Source of the DNA: Saprospiraceae bacterium
GTDB lineage: Bacteria; Bacteroidota; Bacteroidia; Chitinophagales; Saprospiraceae
Direction of reading: 5' to 3'
DNA length: 45,973 bases
Assembly: GCA_026986005.1 (NCBI GenBank)
Contig: JALSPK010000064.1
Span: 1-45,973 of the forward strand
In this document: piece by piece, positions 16,476 to 26,214 of the stretch
How the letters are laid out: each line of letters begins with the position of its first letter
Position numbering within the stretch: position 1 is the stretch's first letter
The notes under the pieces: generated by a model
Database searches by the model: none
What the model was told of the DNA's origin: nothing
What the model saw: the letters and a program-made list of their open reading frames with translations, nothing else
Translations under genes and position numbers: made by a program

Positions 16476-17378
16476 TTAATTATCTGAATAAAAAGGAACA
16501 AATCGTGTACTAGAAATCTTATTATACCACTTCTCAACAATCCAATAACTTATAATTGTCCAAATCACACCTCCCACTATATCAATGAAATAATGATATC
16601 TACAATAGATTAATGAAATAAAAATACCAATTAATATCGGAATAAAAAAGTATAACCATCGCTTTTTATATTTTCCTATGATTAGAATTGTAGTTAATGT
16701 GATCGCTGCATGTAAACTCGGAAATGCATCAAATTTATTGTGCTCCAATGAACTTATGGTATCTCTGATTAAATCTGTATACCACAAACCGGTCAGCTGT
16801 ACCTGCTGTAACTCAACCAAAGGTTGATAAAATCTGGGACCAAGAGCAGGAACGATAAAATACATTAAATAAGATCCATAATATGTAAGAAAATAAAACA
16901 CCATTGATTTATCTAATTCATAATACATCTTATTCTTGTACAAATATCCCAGGATTATCAAAGGCATTGGAAAATAAAATAAATATAAGTAGTACATAAA
17001 TTCCGTTAAAGGAGGATTGATTATACTTTCAATCCACACAGTTGGGTTAATTCCCAGCAATCTATAATCTATATCAGCAAGATATTTGTCAAATACATTG
17101 GAGTTTATATATGGTAAAACCATATGGAGACTGTCAAAAATAACCACTAAAAACACTACAGGGTATAGTAATATTACTAACTTTAACAACAGGTTTTTCC
17201 GATTAATACCCCTAAAGTAGATTATTGAACCAGAAAAAATAGCCAGACCGGACAAAAGAATAATTGCTTGAGATTTGTACTCTGATTGTTGAAAAGTAAT
17301 TATGTAGAAAATCAGAATAATACACCAAAATATAAAATTAACTACATCAACAACACTTATCCTGTTAAACTTATTCAT
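16476..17378 (-). CDS. PAP2-superfamily membrane protein (AUR1/inositol-phosphoceramide-synthase-like)
   Basis: 300 residues with about six to eight transmembrane segments. The PAP2 catalytic motifs are present as FDAFPSLHAAITLTTI (motif 2, His near residue 220) and CRYHYFIDIVGGVIWT (motif 3, His near 262). The long N-terminal membrane region and motif spacing are like AUR1-type phosphotransferases rather than small soluble phosphatases. Its neighbours upstream are a GNAT-like protein and serine palmitoyltransferase, so a role in transferring or removing a phospho head group on ceramide is a reasonable inference. Alternatives are a generic phosphatidate or undecaprenyl-pyrophosphate phosphatase. 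Confidence 0.78.
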   Translation of the reverse strand: MNKFNRISVVDVVNFIFWCIILIFYIITFQQSEYKSQAIILLSGLAIFSGSIIYFRGINRKNLLLKLVILLYPVVFLVVIFDSLHMVLPYINSNVFDKYLADIDYRLLGINPTVWIESIINPPLTEFMYYLYLFYFPMPLIILGYLYKNKMYYELDKSMVFYFLTYYGSYLMYFIVPALGPRFYQPLVELQQVQLTGLWYTDLIRDTISSLEHNKFDAFPSLHAAITLTTILIIGKYKKRWLYFFIPILIGIFISLIYCRYHYFIDIVGGVIWTIISYWIVEKWYNKISSTRFVPFYSDN

Positions 17379-17402
17379 ACAAACTACCTCTTTTAAAAAA
17401 AT

Positions 17403-18527
17403 TTAAAGATCTTTGGTATAAATTCTGTAAGTTTTATATTTGACTCCTTTTAAGTTTTCAGCAGCTTTATTCATCATCTCATTATTTTCAAGAATCCACG
17501 AAGCTTCCCCACCTATCAAGTTGTTTTTACGAGCAGATTCAATGATTTTGGCATAGAATACCGCTTCAATTCCTAGTTTCCTGTATCCTTCTATTACTCC
17601 AAGGGTGATTATTCTAACAAATTTTGTTTTCTTCTTTTTTAATAGTAGCTTGAAAATATTGAATGGGAACAATTTTCCTTTTTTAAAATCCTTTGTTATT
17701 TCATTTATATCAGGAATTGTAAGTGCAAATCCAATGAATTTGCCTTCATATTCAGCTACCAATACATATTCAGGTATAACTATCATTTTTAATCCTTCTG
17801 CCAAAAAATCAAATTCTTTGTCAGTTGCCGGCACAAATCCCCAGTTATTTTCCCAGGCTTTGTTATAAACTTCCTTTATTTTAGCCACTTCATTTTTGAA
17901 GTCTTTCATATTTACTGTTCGGATAGTTATTCCTTTTTTCTCAAGCCTTTTTTGTATCATACTGGCCAATCTAACAGATTTGTCTGATACATCTTTAGCA
18001 TATATCATATATGCAAATAAATCCATATCCTTTGTGAAACCATATTTTTCAATGTGAATTTGATAATATGGTTTATTATACGTCATTTCTACTATTGGAG
18101 GTCTATCAAAACCATCTATAAGTAGACCGGCAGTATCATTTGTAGAAAAATTTGTAGGTCCTATTATTTTATCAAGTTTGTGTGCTTTAGTCCATTCTGT
18201 TGCAATATCCAATAAGGCTTTAGATACATCGTAATCATCTATTACATCATAAAATCCAAAAAATCCCACATTAGATTTGTGGTAATCATTATAGTTGTTG
18301 TTTCTAATTGCTGAGATTCTACCGGCTATTTTCCCATTCTTGAAAGCAAGATAATTCTGTACTTGGGAATGTTCAAAAAATGGATTTTTCTTTTCGGATA
18401 AAATCTCTTTTGCTGCCATTTGTAGCATTGGCACATAACTCTTATCTCCTTTGTAAAGTTCGTGTGGAAAATCTATAAATGCCTGCAAGTCTTTTTTTGA
18501 TTCAACTTTTTTTACTTCAATACTCAT
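17403..18527 (-). CDS. GNAT-fold acyltransferase-like protein, candidate bacterial ceramide synthase
   Basis: 374 residues, no signal peptide. The N-terminal half has QNYLAFKNGKIAGRISAIRN and the C-terminal half YVLVAEYEGKFIGFALTIPD and LGVIEGYRKLGIEAVFYAKI, two GNAT-like halves with the acyl-CoA-binding R/GxxG-like loop in GVIEGYRKLGIEA. The region GPTNFSTNDTAGLLIDGF is typical of the large uncharacterised family that is annotated 'N-acetyltransferase' or YghO-like. The gene sits directly downstream of serine palmitoyltransferase (77 bp gap) and upstream of a PAP2 protein. Known bacterial ceramide synthase from Caulobacter belongs to a GNAT-type family, so N-acylation of the sphingoid base is my inference; I cannot verify homology here. 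Confidence 0.6.
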   Translation of the reverse strand: MSIEVKKVESKKDLQAFIDFPHELYKGDKSYVPMLQMAAKEILSEKKNPFFEHSQVQNYLAFKNGKIAGRISAIRNNNYNDYHKSNVGFFGFYDVIDDYDVSKALLDIATEWTKAHKLDKIIGPTNFSTNDTAGLLIDGFDRPPIVEMTYNKPYYQIHIEKYGFTKDMDLFAYMIYAKDVSDKSVRLASMIQKRLEKKGITIRTVNMKDFKNEVAKIKEVYNKAWENNWGFVPATDKEFDFLAEGLKMIVIPEYVLVAEYEGKFIGFALTIPDINEITKDFKKGKLFPFNIFKLLLKKKKTKFVRIITLGVIEGYRKLGIEAVFYAKIIESARKNNLIGGEASWILENNEMMNKAAENLKGVKYKTYRIYTKDL

Positions 18528-18604
18528 AACTATAATTTTTATAATAACTAATACAAATAATTATAATGCACAATGGCTATTCCCAAATAAAAACCTTTAA
18601 AAAA

Positions 18605-19795
<1,191 letters not shown>

Positions 19796-19916
19796 TTAGT
19801 GTTTTAACTTAAAACGACATAATTCAAGCATTTTAATACTAAAACTATGCCATTTACTTAAATTCAATAAGTTTATTTAGAGCAAAATTTATTATATCGA
19901 AAATAAGTCTAACCAA

Positions 19917-19946
19917 CAAAAGTAAACATTTACAAGCAAAATACAA
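19917..19946 (-). promoter_or_regulatory. Bacteroidota-type promoter for the spt operon
   Basis: Minus-strand TTG (19944-19946), 19-base spacer, TACTTTTG (19917-19924): full match to the consensus of this phylum. The expected transcript starts about 125 nt before the spt ATG. Confidence 0.6.
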
Positions 19947-20130
19947 GAATTTATGTTCTAAAAATATCTTTAGTTTTTAATTTTGTCCGCTAGAAAACAA
20001 AACAAATTTGAAATTGATTCATTTTTGAAATATTATAAACTTCACACAAGTATTTGATACAAAAGCGTAAATTCAAAGTAAAAAACATAAATACTATTGA
20101 CTTGAGTTATATTTATTGAAAAAATTATCT

Positions 20131-20154
20131 ATAGTTTAAAACAAACTATTTTTG
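20131..20154 (+). promoter_or_regulatory. Candidate operator overlapping a -7 box upstream of the ArsR-like gene
   Basis: A perfect 7-bp inverted repeat with a 5-base spacer (20131-20137 and 20143-20149) overlaps TATTTTTG (20147-20154), a TAnnTTTG match. ArsR-type dimers bind such dyads over their own promoter. No TTG lies at the usual distance, so the promoter part is uncertain. Confidence 0.3.
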
Positions 20155-20270
20155 ATAAAGACTGTATTTATTTGGTATTTTGTATTATATTAGCGCTTTC
20201 AATATCATAATAATACTTGATTCAGCTAAATTCTTATTTTAAGTAAGATTTCGCATCATACTTTATCAAA

Positions 20271-20573
20271 ATGAAAAATAAAAAAAATATTGAATATGAA
20301 AGCGGAACCGAATCACTAGCTAAGTTTGCAAAAGCTTTAGGTCATCCGACAAGAATTAAAATAATAAAATATATTGAGGAAAATTCTTCGCGTCAAATAA
20401 GCGACTTAACTAAAGTATTGCCTTTAGCCCAATCAACGATATCACAGCATATCAAAGAGTTAAAAGATGCAGGATTACTAATTTCCAAAAAAAAATCTTC
20501 TAAGATATTATATAGTTTAAATATTTCTAATTGGCAAAGCGCAAAGGCACTTTTTAATAATTTATTCAGGTAA
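20271..20573 (+). CDS. ArsR-family winged-helix transcriptional regulator
   Basis: 100 residues. The wHTH domain spans residues about 16-90: LAKFAKALGHPTRIKIIKYI, then the recognition segment LPLAQSTISQHIKELKDAGL, then the wing LISKKKSSKILYSLN. The metal-binding ELCV-type cysteines of ArsR/SmtB sensors are absent (the equivalent is RQISDL), so it is not an obvious metal sensor. It is followed by two paralogous outer-membrane proteins on the same strand after a 112-bp gap, which are plausible targets. A dyad overlaps a -7 box upstream, suggesting autoregulation. Confidence 0.85.
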   Translation: MKNKKNIEYESGTESLAKFAKALGHPTRIKIIKYIEENSSRQISDLTKVLPLAQSTISQHIKELKDAGLLISKKKSSKILYSLNISNWQSAKALFNNLFR

Positions 20574-20685
20574 TTTATTTCAGTTAATTACAAATTGTTT
20601 GATGTTACTAAATATTTTTTAGATTGATTATAAAATAATTGCATTAAATTTATATCAAAAAACATTTTTAAACGTTACGAATACC

Positions 20686-21309
20686 ATGAAAAGATTAATA
20701 CTTGTTTTACTGCTCATTCAGATTGGGTATAGTATGACCGCACAAAAGCAATTCAAGTTGAAAAAAGGAATTTATATCGGTTTAAATACGACTAATGTAA
20801 TTAAAAATCTCCTATCATTTACAGGAAATGAACTAAGTGATCCGTATACATTAACAGGCTTTTTTCATAAAAAAAACACAACATTTAGAATTGGGTTAGG
20901 ATTGGATTATGAAAGTAAAAAGAAAGACAGAGTGTTTTTTGCTGACAATACTCATTCAAAAATAGATTTAAGATTGGGCGTTCAAAGGACTAAGCCTTTA
21001 TGGAAAAATTTACATTTTTTGTATGGCTTTGATGTTTTGGGAGGACATGAAACAGATAAATCAAATAGAGGAGAGTTTTATAATGACGATTTAATCTTAA
21101 GTGCGGGTGCAGGACCTGTTTTAGGAGTGATTTATAAAATAAATGACAAATTATTATTATCCACAGAATCCAGTTTGTATTTTAAATATTCCTTTAAGCA
21201 AACTATTTATAAAAATGGGACAGCCTCCAATGAAGAAAAGGAAACAAGTGACAATATCTCAATTAAGCATATACTTCCAAATTCACTTTACTTTTATATA
21301 AGATTTTAG
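20686..21309 (+). CDS. Outer-membrane beta-barrel protein, paralogue of the next gene
   Basis: 207 residues. A signal peptide (MKRLILVLLLIQIGYSMTAQ) is followed by alternating polar/hydrophobic strands and the C-terminal phenylalanine signature LYFYIRF expected for barrels inserted by the BAM machine. The blocks YGFDVLGG, LSAGAGPVLGVIYKINDKLLLSTESSLYF are mirrored in the following gene (GWDVLGVAG, IGFGPVIGVEYHITDNIVFSTESMLF), so the two arose by duplication. No specific function recognised. It is transcribed with the next gene, two bases apart, and downstream of the ArsR-like regulator. Confidence 0.72.
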   Translation: MKRLILVLLLIQIGYSMTAQKQFKLKKGIYIGLNTTNVIKNLLSFTGNELSDPYTLTGFFHKKNTTFRIGLGLDYESKKKDRVFFADNTHSKIDLRLGVQRTKPLWKNLHFLYGFDVLGGHETDKSNRGEFYNDDLILSAGAGPVLGVIYKINDKLLLSTESSLYFKYSFKQTIYKNGTASNEEKETSDNISIKHILPNSLYFYIRF

Positions 21310-21311
21310 TT

Positions 21312-21884
21312 ATGATAGCATATACAAAATATATGATTTGGACAATAGTTATTTTTTTATTTGCAACGATAACAATAAATGCTCAAGAAGATTCTTTGTC
21401 GTTAGACGAAGTAAAACATAAAGAAATCGGGTTAAACTTTACACAATTTGTTTCGCAATTTATACCTTTTAATGTCAACAAAGTAAAAGCCGGTTCAATT
21501 GGTTATAGTTATAAGTATTACAACGGTAGAAATTTTGCACTTAGGTTTGGATTTGGCGCAAATATAGATATACAAAGCAATTTTGAAAACTCATTCATTT
21601 CTATTAGGTTAGGATATGAAAAAAGAAAACAGCTGACGAAAAGGTTCTTTGTTACAAAAGGTTGGGATGTTTTAGGTGTAGCAGGAAGCTTTAATCTGCC
21701 AACAAAAGGAGATACGCAGGATGGTTCAATAGGTTTTGGACCGGTAATTGGGGTAGAGTATCACATTACCGATAATATAGTGTTTTCAACGGAAAGCATG
21801 TTGTTTATTGGCCTGAGTGTTATTTCGATTTTTGATATAAGTATTTTACCACCAACGGCTTTTTTTGTTCATTTTAGGTTTTAA
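21312..21884 (+). CDS. Outer-membrane beta-barrel protein, paralogue of the previous gene
   Basis: 190 residues. A short N-terminal signal (IWTIVIFLFATITINAQ) directs export; translation may start at the ATG at 21312 or at the Met eight codons in. The rest is beta-strand-like (AGSIGYSYKYYNGRNFALRF, NSFISIRLGYEKRKQ) ending in FFVHFRF with the terminal Phe of outer-membrane proteins. It shares several blocks with the gene two bases upstream. Specific role unknown; could be a small porin-like or structural barrel. Confidence 0.7.
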   Translation: MIAYTKYMIWTIVIFLFATITINAQEDSLSLDEVKHKEIGLNFTQFVSQFIPFNVNKVKAGSIGYSYKYYNGRNFALRFGFGANIDIQSNFENSFISIRLGYEKRKQLTKRFFVTKGWDVLGVAGSFNLPTKGDTQDGSIGFGPVIGVEYHITDNIVFSTESMLFIGLSVISIFDISILPPTAFFVHFRF

Positions 21885-21920
21885 TCCAACATTTTATGTT
21901 AAATTACGTTAAATAATTAT

Positions 21921-21970
21921 TAATATGCTATAATTGTTTCAATAAATAGCATATTATTGCTATAATTGTT
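21921..21970 (+). repeat. Hairpin and direct repeat upstream of the cytochrome c peroxidase gene
   Basis: A perfect 11-bp inverted repeat TAATATGCTAT / ATAGCATATTA (21921-21931, 21946-21956) has a loop that itself contains ATTG-TTT-CAAT, extending the stem. The 13-mer TGCTATAATTGTT (21926-21938) recurs at 21958-21970, a 32-bp offset. It may end the upstream operon or be a regulator site for the peroxidase. Confidence 0.5.
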
Positions 21971-22026
21971 AAAATTTCATTCTTTGAATTGGAATTATTT
22001 ATTAATATTAAAATAAACATTGATCT

Positions 22027-23157
22027 ATGAAAAAATTATTTGTTTTAGCATTATTCTTTAGTATTACTATTTTTTCTTGTGTTGATAAAATAGAAATGCA
22101 TGATTCACAACAAAGCCTAAACTTACCAACTAATACATATGATTATAAATCAACTGCTGTCAATTTAAATGGTTCTCTTAGTGGTGTTCCTTCTGAGGTT
22201 TTTCATGTAAATTCATTTAATAATTTTGAAAATCCTGAAGTGACTGATGCTGGAGCTACGTTAGGAAGAGTATTGTTTTATGACAATAATTTGTCTTTGA
22301 ACAACGGAGTCTCTTGCGCTTCATGTCATAAGCAAGAATATGCTTTTGCTGATCCTGTTGCTAAAAGTACTGGTTTTGAAGGAAGAAAGACAATTAGAAA
22401 CAGTATGGCTGTTATCAATTCGGGATTAAACGACAACTTATTTTGGGACTCAAGAGCCAATTCTGTTGTTGATTTGTCTCTTCAGCCGGTAGTCAATCAC
22501 TTGGAAATGGGTATTGAAAACATGAGATCTTTAGAGAAAAAATTGAGTGAACTTGATTATTATCCTGATTTATTTGAAAAGGCTTTTGGTACTTCTAACA
22601 TAACTGAAGCTAGAATTGCTAGTGCAATGTCACAGTTTTTATGTTCAATGACATCTTTCAATTCCAAATTTGATAAGGGAGAAAAAAATGAATTTGAAGA
22701 TTTTACCGATTTAGAAAAATTAGGAAAAGAAATATTTTTTGGCGACAGAGCTATGTGTTCACAATGTCACCAAGGAAGAAATTTTAATGCCCCTGAACAG
22801 TCTTCAGAATATGGTGGTTCAGTTAAAGGAACTGCCAATATAGGGCTGGAGTTGGTGTATTCAGATCCGGGAAAAAATAATGGGAAGTTCAAAATACCTA
22901 CATTAAGAAATATCGAACTAACAGCACCTTACATGCATGATGGTAGGTTTAATACATTAGATGAAGTTTTGAATCATTACAGTCATAATATTCAACCACA
23001 CCCTGACCTTGATAAAAAATTCAGGAATTTTGATGGTTCAGTAAAGCATTTAAACTTTGATGAGATAGAGAAAAAAGCATTGATTGCATTTCTAAAAACA
23101 CTTACAGATGATGATTATGTTAGAGATGTAAGGTTTTCTAATCCATTCAAGAGTTAG
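22027..23157 (+). CDS. Di-heme cytochrome c peroxidase family lipoprotein
   Basis: 376 residues. The signal MKKLFVLALFFSITIFSCVDK is a lipoprotein type with the cysteine at residue 18. Two CxxCH heme motifs are present: CASCH (residues 97-101) and CSQCH (244-248). Other family marks are LGRVLFYDNNLSLNNGVSCA, LFWDSRANSVVDLSLQPV and the C-terminal KIPTLRNIELTAPYMHDGRF with the methionine that can ligate a heme. Family members reduce hydrogen peroxide with cytochrome electrons in the periplasm, or act as MauG-like oxidases. It is a single gene following the barrel pair. Peroxidase is the default, but MauG-like activity cannot be excluded. Confidence 0.9.
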   Translation: MKKLFVLALFFSITIFSCVDKIEMHDSQQSLNLPTNTYDYKSTAVNLNGSLSGVPSEVFHVNSFNNFENPEVTDAGATLGRVLFYDNNLSLNNGVSCASCHKQEYAFADPVAKSTGFEGRKTIRNSMAVINSGLNDNLFWDSRANSVVDLSLQPVVNHLEMGIENMRSLEKKLSELDYYPDLFEKAFGTSNITEARIASAMSQFLCSMTSFNSKFDKGEKNEFEDFTDLEKLGKEIFFGDRAMCSQCHQGRNFNAPEQSSEYGGSVKGTANIGLELVYSDPGKNNGKFKIPTLRNIELTAPYMHDGRFNTLDEVLNHYSHNIQPHPDLDKKFRNFDGSVKHLNFDEIEKKALIAFLKTLTDDDYVRDVRFSNPFKS

Positions 23158-23236
23158 AGTAGTAGTAAATTAAATCAAAAAAACAAAAAGTCCTTTTGAT
23201 TTGTTCAATTGGATTTTTTTTTATTAACTTGCAAAT

Positions 23237-25387
23237 ATGCAGAATTATGAACTTCATATTGTTGAGCAATTTGTATTGAATACAGCCAAAAATGTTTTTT
23301 TAACAGGAAGAGCCGGAACAGGAAAAACTACTTTTTTACAAAAGATTGTTAAGGAAACTACTAAAAATACCATTGTTGTTGCTCCAACCGGAGTAGCAGC
23401 GATAAATGCAGGTGGTGTGACAATTCATAGTATGTTTCAATTACCCTTGACTGCTTTTGTTCCAGGCAATGATGATGTAGACATGAGTAATTTTACCAAT
23501 CGACTAGGTTTGGCAAAACATATGAAATACAGGGCAAATAGACGTAAACTTATAGAAAATTTAGAACTCTTGATTATCGATGAGATCAGTATGGTAAGAG
23601 TAGATCTTCTTGATGCAATCGACTTTGTTCTTAGGAGAGTAAGGAAAAATGGAAGCCCTTTCGGAGGAGTTCAATTGCTCGTTATAGGCGATTTATTTCA
23701 GTTGTCACCTGTTGTTAGGCATGGCATTTGGCCTACACTTGGCAAATATTACAAAAGTCCTTTTTTCTTTGATTCTCATTCATGGACATCATCAGACTCA
23801 ATAAAAATCGAACTAAAAACCATTTACAGACAAAAGGACAAAGAGTTTATAAACATATTGAACAATGTAAGAATGGGGATTAAAAAGCAAGAAGATATTG
23901 AGACGCTTAACAATCGATTTAAAAACACTAATGATGATGAAACGCTAGTTCTTACCACACATAATCGAAAGGCTGATAAGATTAATAAGACTAAAATGGA
24001 AAACCTGCCACATAGAATAAAAAGATTTAGGGCGATGATAAGTGGTAAGTTCAATGAAACCGCTTATCCTACACCGGAAGTGATAGAGTTAAAAAAAGGA
24101 GCACAGGTTATGTTTATCCGAAATGATGTTGACGGTTTGTATTTTAATGGCAAATTAGGTATTGTTGATGGGTTTGAGGATGATTTGATATTAGTAAAGG
24201 GACTTGATGATAATGAAACAATTTATGTTAACAAGGAAGAATGGAAAAACACCAGATATACATTAGATAAAGAGAAAAAAACCATAGAGCAAGAGACTAT
24301 CGGTAGTTTTGAACAATACCCACTCAAATTAGCTTGGGCAATTACTGTACACAAAAGTCAAGGACTTACTTTTGATGAAATAAATGTTGATTTAAGTGAT
24401 ACTTTTGCACCAGGACAACTGTATGTAGCATTGAGTAGATGTCGCACGCTTGAAGGACTTAAGCTGATGTCGAAGATAAAAGTTGAAAATATTATTACAG
24501 ATAATAGAATTATCGAATATCATAAGGAAATCGAACTGCGTAACGATATTGAATCAGTATTGGCAAAGGCAAAACAAGAATACAGTGATTTTTTATTGGT
24601 AAAAGCTTTTCAGTTTGCAAATATTCTCAATCAGTTTGAAGATTGGAAAGAATTGATTTTGGACGGCAAAATTCCCGAACAAGGCAATGTTTTTATATTA
24701 TACAAAGACCTGCATAATGCTATGGAAGAGTTGGATAAAATAGCTAAAAAGTTTCAAATTCAATTGAGAAGTTTAATAATGAATAATCAGGATTCAAAGA
24801 TGGTAATTGAAAGAAGTGTTAAAGCTATCGAATACTTTACTGATAACCTTTTTTTGGAAGTAATAAAACCCTTAGAAGAGCATATCGTTAAATATAAAAT
24901 CAGAAAAGGTACACGTAAGTATATCAAAATTTTAAAGGAATTAAAAAATGATATTTGGATTTTGATGGAAAATCTTTATAAACTAAAATTCAGAAAAAAA
25001 ATAATTTTCACCAAAAAACTTAAATATGTTCGATCGAATAAGCGAATCTCAAAAAATTCAAAAACTGAAAAAAATAAAATTGTAAAAGGAGAAACTTATA
25101 AAATCACTCTTGATTTATTTGAAAAAGGCAATTCACTTGAAGAAGTTGCAAAACTTAGAGATTTAAAGCTTTCGACTATACAAGGTCACATGACAAGATG
25201 GATAGAGAATAAAACTATTGATATTTTAAGATTGATGAAGAAAAAAGACGTGAAAGTATTGGAAAAAATCATTAAAGCGAATGAAGATTTAACATTTAGT
25301 GAATTATTACCAAAATGTCCAAGAGACATAGGCTACGCAGAATTGAGGTGGGTAAGCGCCTATATTAAAATGCTAGAGAATACTTAG
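23237..25387 (+). CDS. Pif1/RecD-like DNA helicase with C-terminal HTH
   Basis: 716 residues. Walker A is FLTGRAGTGKTTFL (residues 21-34); the DExx box is LLIIDEISMVR (111-121); GDLFQLSPV and IYRQKD are later helicase motifs; the C-terminal motor region has WAITVHKSQGLTFDEI and GQLYVALSRCRTLEGL. This is a superfamily 1B helicase of the Pif1/RecD2 group, expected to unwind DNA 5'-3'. After about residue 440 is a long charged helical region, then a helix-turn-helix like the RecQ-associated HTH (ITLDLFEKGNSLEEVAKLRD, LSTIQGHMTRWIEN) at about 625-680. The extra HTH is common in Bacteroidota members. It is convergent with the SDR gene, 13 bp apart. Confidence 0.85.
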   Translation: MQNYELHIVEQFVLNTAKNVFLTGRAGTGKTTFLQKIVKETTKNTIVVAPTGVAAINAGGVTIHSMFQLPLTAFVPGNDDVDMSNFTNRLGLAKHMKYRANRRKLIENLELLIIDEISMVRVDLLDAIDFVLRRVRKNGSPFGGVQLLVIGDLFQLSPVVRHGIWPTLGKYYKSPFFFDSHSWTSSDSIKIELKTIYRQKDKEFINILNNVRMGIKKQEDIETLNNRFKNTNDDETLVLTTHNRKADKINKTKMENLPHRIKRFRAMISGKFNETAYPTPEVIELKKGAQVMFIRNDVDGLYFNGKLGIVDGFEDDLILVKGLDDNETIYVNKEEWKNTRYTLDKEKKTIEQETIGSFEQYPLKLAWAITVHKSQGLTFDEINVDLSDTFAPGQLYVALSRCRTLEGLKLMSKIKVENIITDNRIIEYHKEIELRNDIESVLAKAKQEYSDFLLVKAFQFANILNQFEDWKELILDGKIPEQGNVFILYKDLHNAMEELDKIAKKFQIQLRSLIMNNQDSKMVIERSVKAIEYFTDNLFLEVIKPLEEHIVKYKIRKGTRKYIKILKELKNDIWILMENLYKLKFRKKIIFTKKLKYVRSNKRISKNSKTEKNKIVKGETYKITLDLFEKGNSLEEVAKLRDLKLSTIQGHMTRWIENKTIDILRLMKKKDVKVLEKIIKANEDLTFSELLPKCPRDIGYAELRWVSAYIKMLENT

Positions 25388-25400
25388 TGGGGGTACGACA

Positions 25401-26189
25401 CTAGTATCCTGAAACCATACCTCCATCTACCAAAACACTTTGACCTGTAATATAGGTATTTGCTTTAGAACAAAGAAATACAACGAGTTTTGCTATCTCG
25501 TCTGGTCTTCCATATCTTCTCAATGGTATTGAACCGACACTTTGTTTTTGTATTTCTTCAATTGAAACACCCATTTGTTTTGCCCTGACAGAATCTAGAT
25601 ACTTTACGCGTTCGGTATCTGTCTTGCCGGCACCAACGACATTTATCAATATTTTGTCTTTAGCTAGTTCCCGGCTCAACGTTTTTGTTAAACCTACAAT
25701 ACCTGTTCGAAAAGTATTGGATAAAATAAGATTTTCGATTGCTTGTTTTATAGAAATTGAAGTATTATTCACAATTCTTCCTATTCCTGCTCTACGCATT
25801 ATGGGGAGTACTGCTCGTATTGTTCTAATATAACTCAATAGTGTTAACTCAAAGGCACTAATCCAGTCTTGGTCATTCAATTCATCAAAACTAGCTGTAA
25901 TTGGTCCTCCAGTATTGTTAAAAAGCGCATAAACAGAGCCATAAATGTTGATTGTGTTTTGAACAACCTTTTCAATATCTTCTTTTGATGAAATATCTCC
26001 GATGGTATAATTAACTATATTATTTGTCTCTATTAATATTTCTTGTTTAGCTTGTTCTAACCTGTCTTTTGAACGTCCAAAAAGCATGATATTTGCATTT
26101 TCTTTTGCAAATTCCTTCGCTACTCCCATTCCAATACCGGAAGAAGATGCCATAACAATAACAGATTTATTTTCGAGTCCCAATTTCAT
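25401..26189 (-). CDS. Short-chain dehydrogenase/reductase, atypical active site
   Basis: 262 residues, about the usual SDR length. The cofactor loop is MASSSGIGMGVAKEF (residues about 13-27), followed by FNNTGGP where NNAG is usual. The C-terminus GRPDEIAKLVVFLCSKANTYITGQSVLVDGG is classical. The catalytic YxxxK, expected near residue 157, is replaced by SNTFR (Tyr to Ser, Lys to Arg) before TGIVGLTKTLSREL; the upstream Ser of NNTSISIKQ is kept. A subgroup of FabG-like proteins shares this substitution, so it may be non-catalytic or use another mechanism. It is 25 bp downstream of the flippase gene and probably co-transcribed. Confidence 0.8.
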   Translation of the reverse strand: MKLGLENKSVIVMASSSGIGMGVAKEFAKENANIMLFGRSKDRLEQAKQEILIETNNIVNYTIGDISSKEDIEKVVQNTINIYGSVYALFNNTGGPITASFDELNDQDWISAFELTLLSYIRTIRAVLPIMRRAGIGRIVNNTSISIKQAIENLILSNTFRTGIVGLTKTLSRELAKDKILINVVGAGKTDTERVKYLDSVRAKQMGVSIEEIQKQSVGSIPLRRYGRPDEIAKLVVFLCSKANTYITGQSVLVDGGMVSGY

Positions 26190-26214
26190 AAGAAAGATTT
26201 TTGTCAGATAATAC

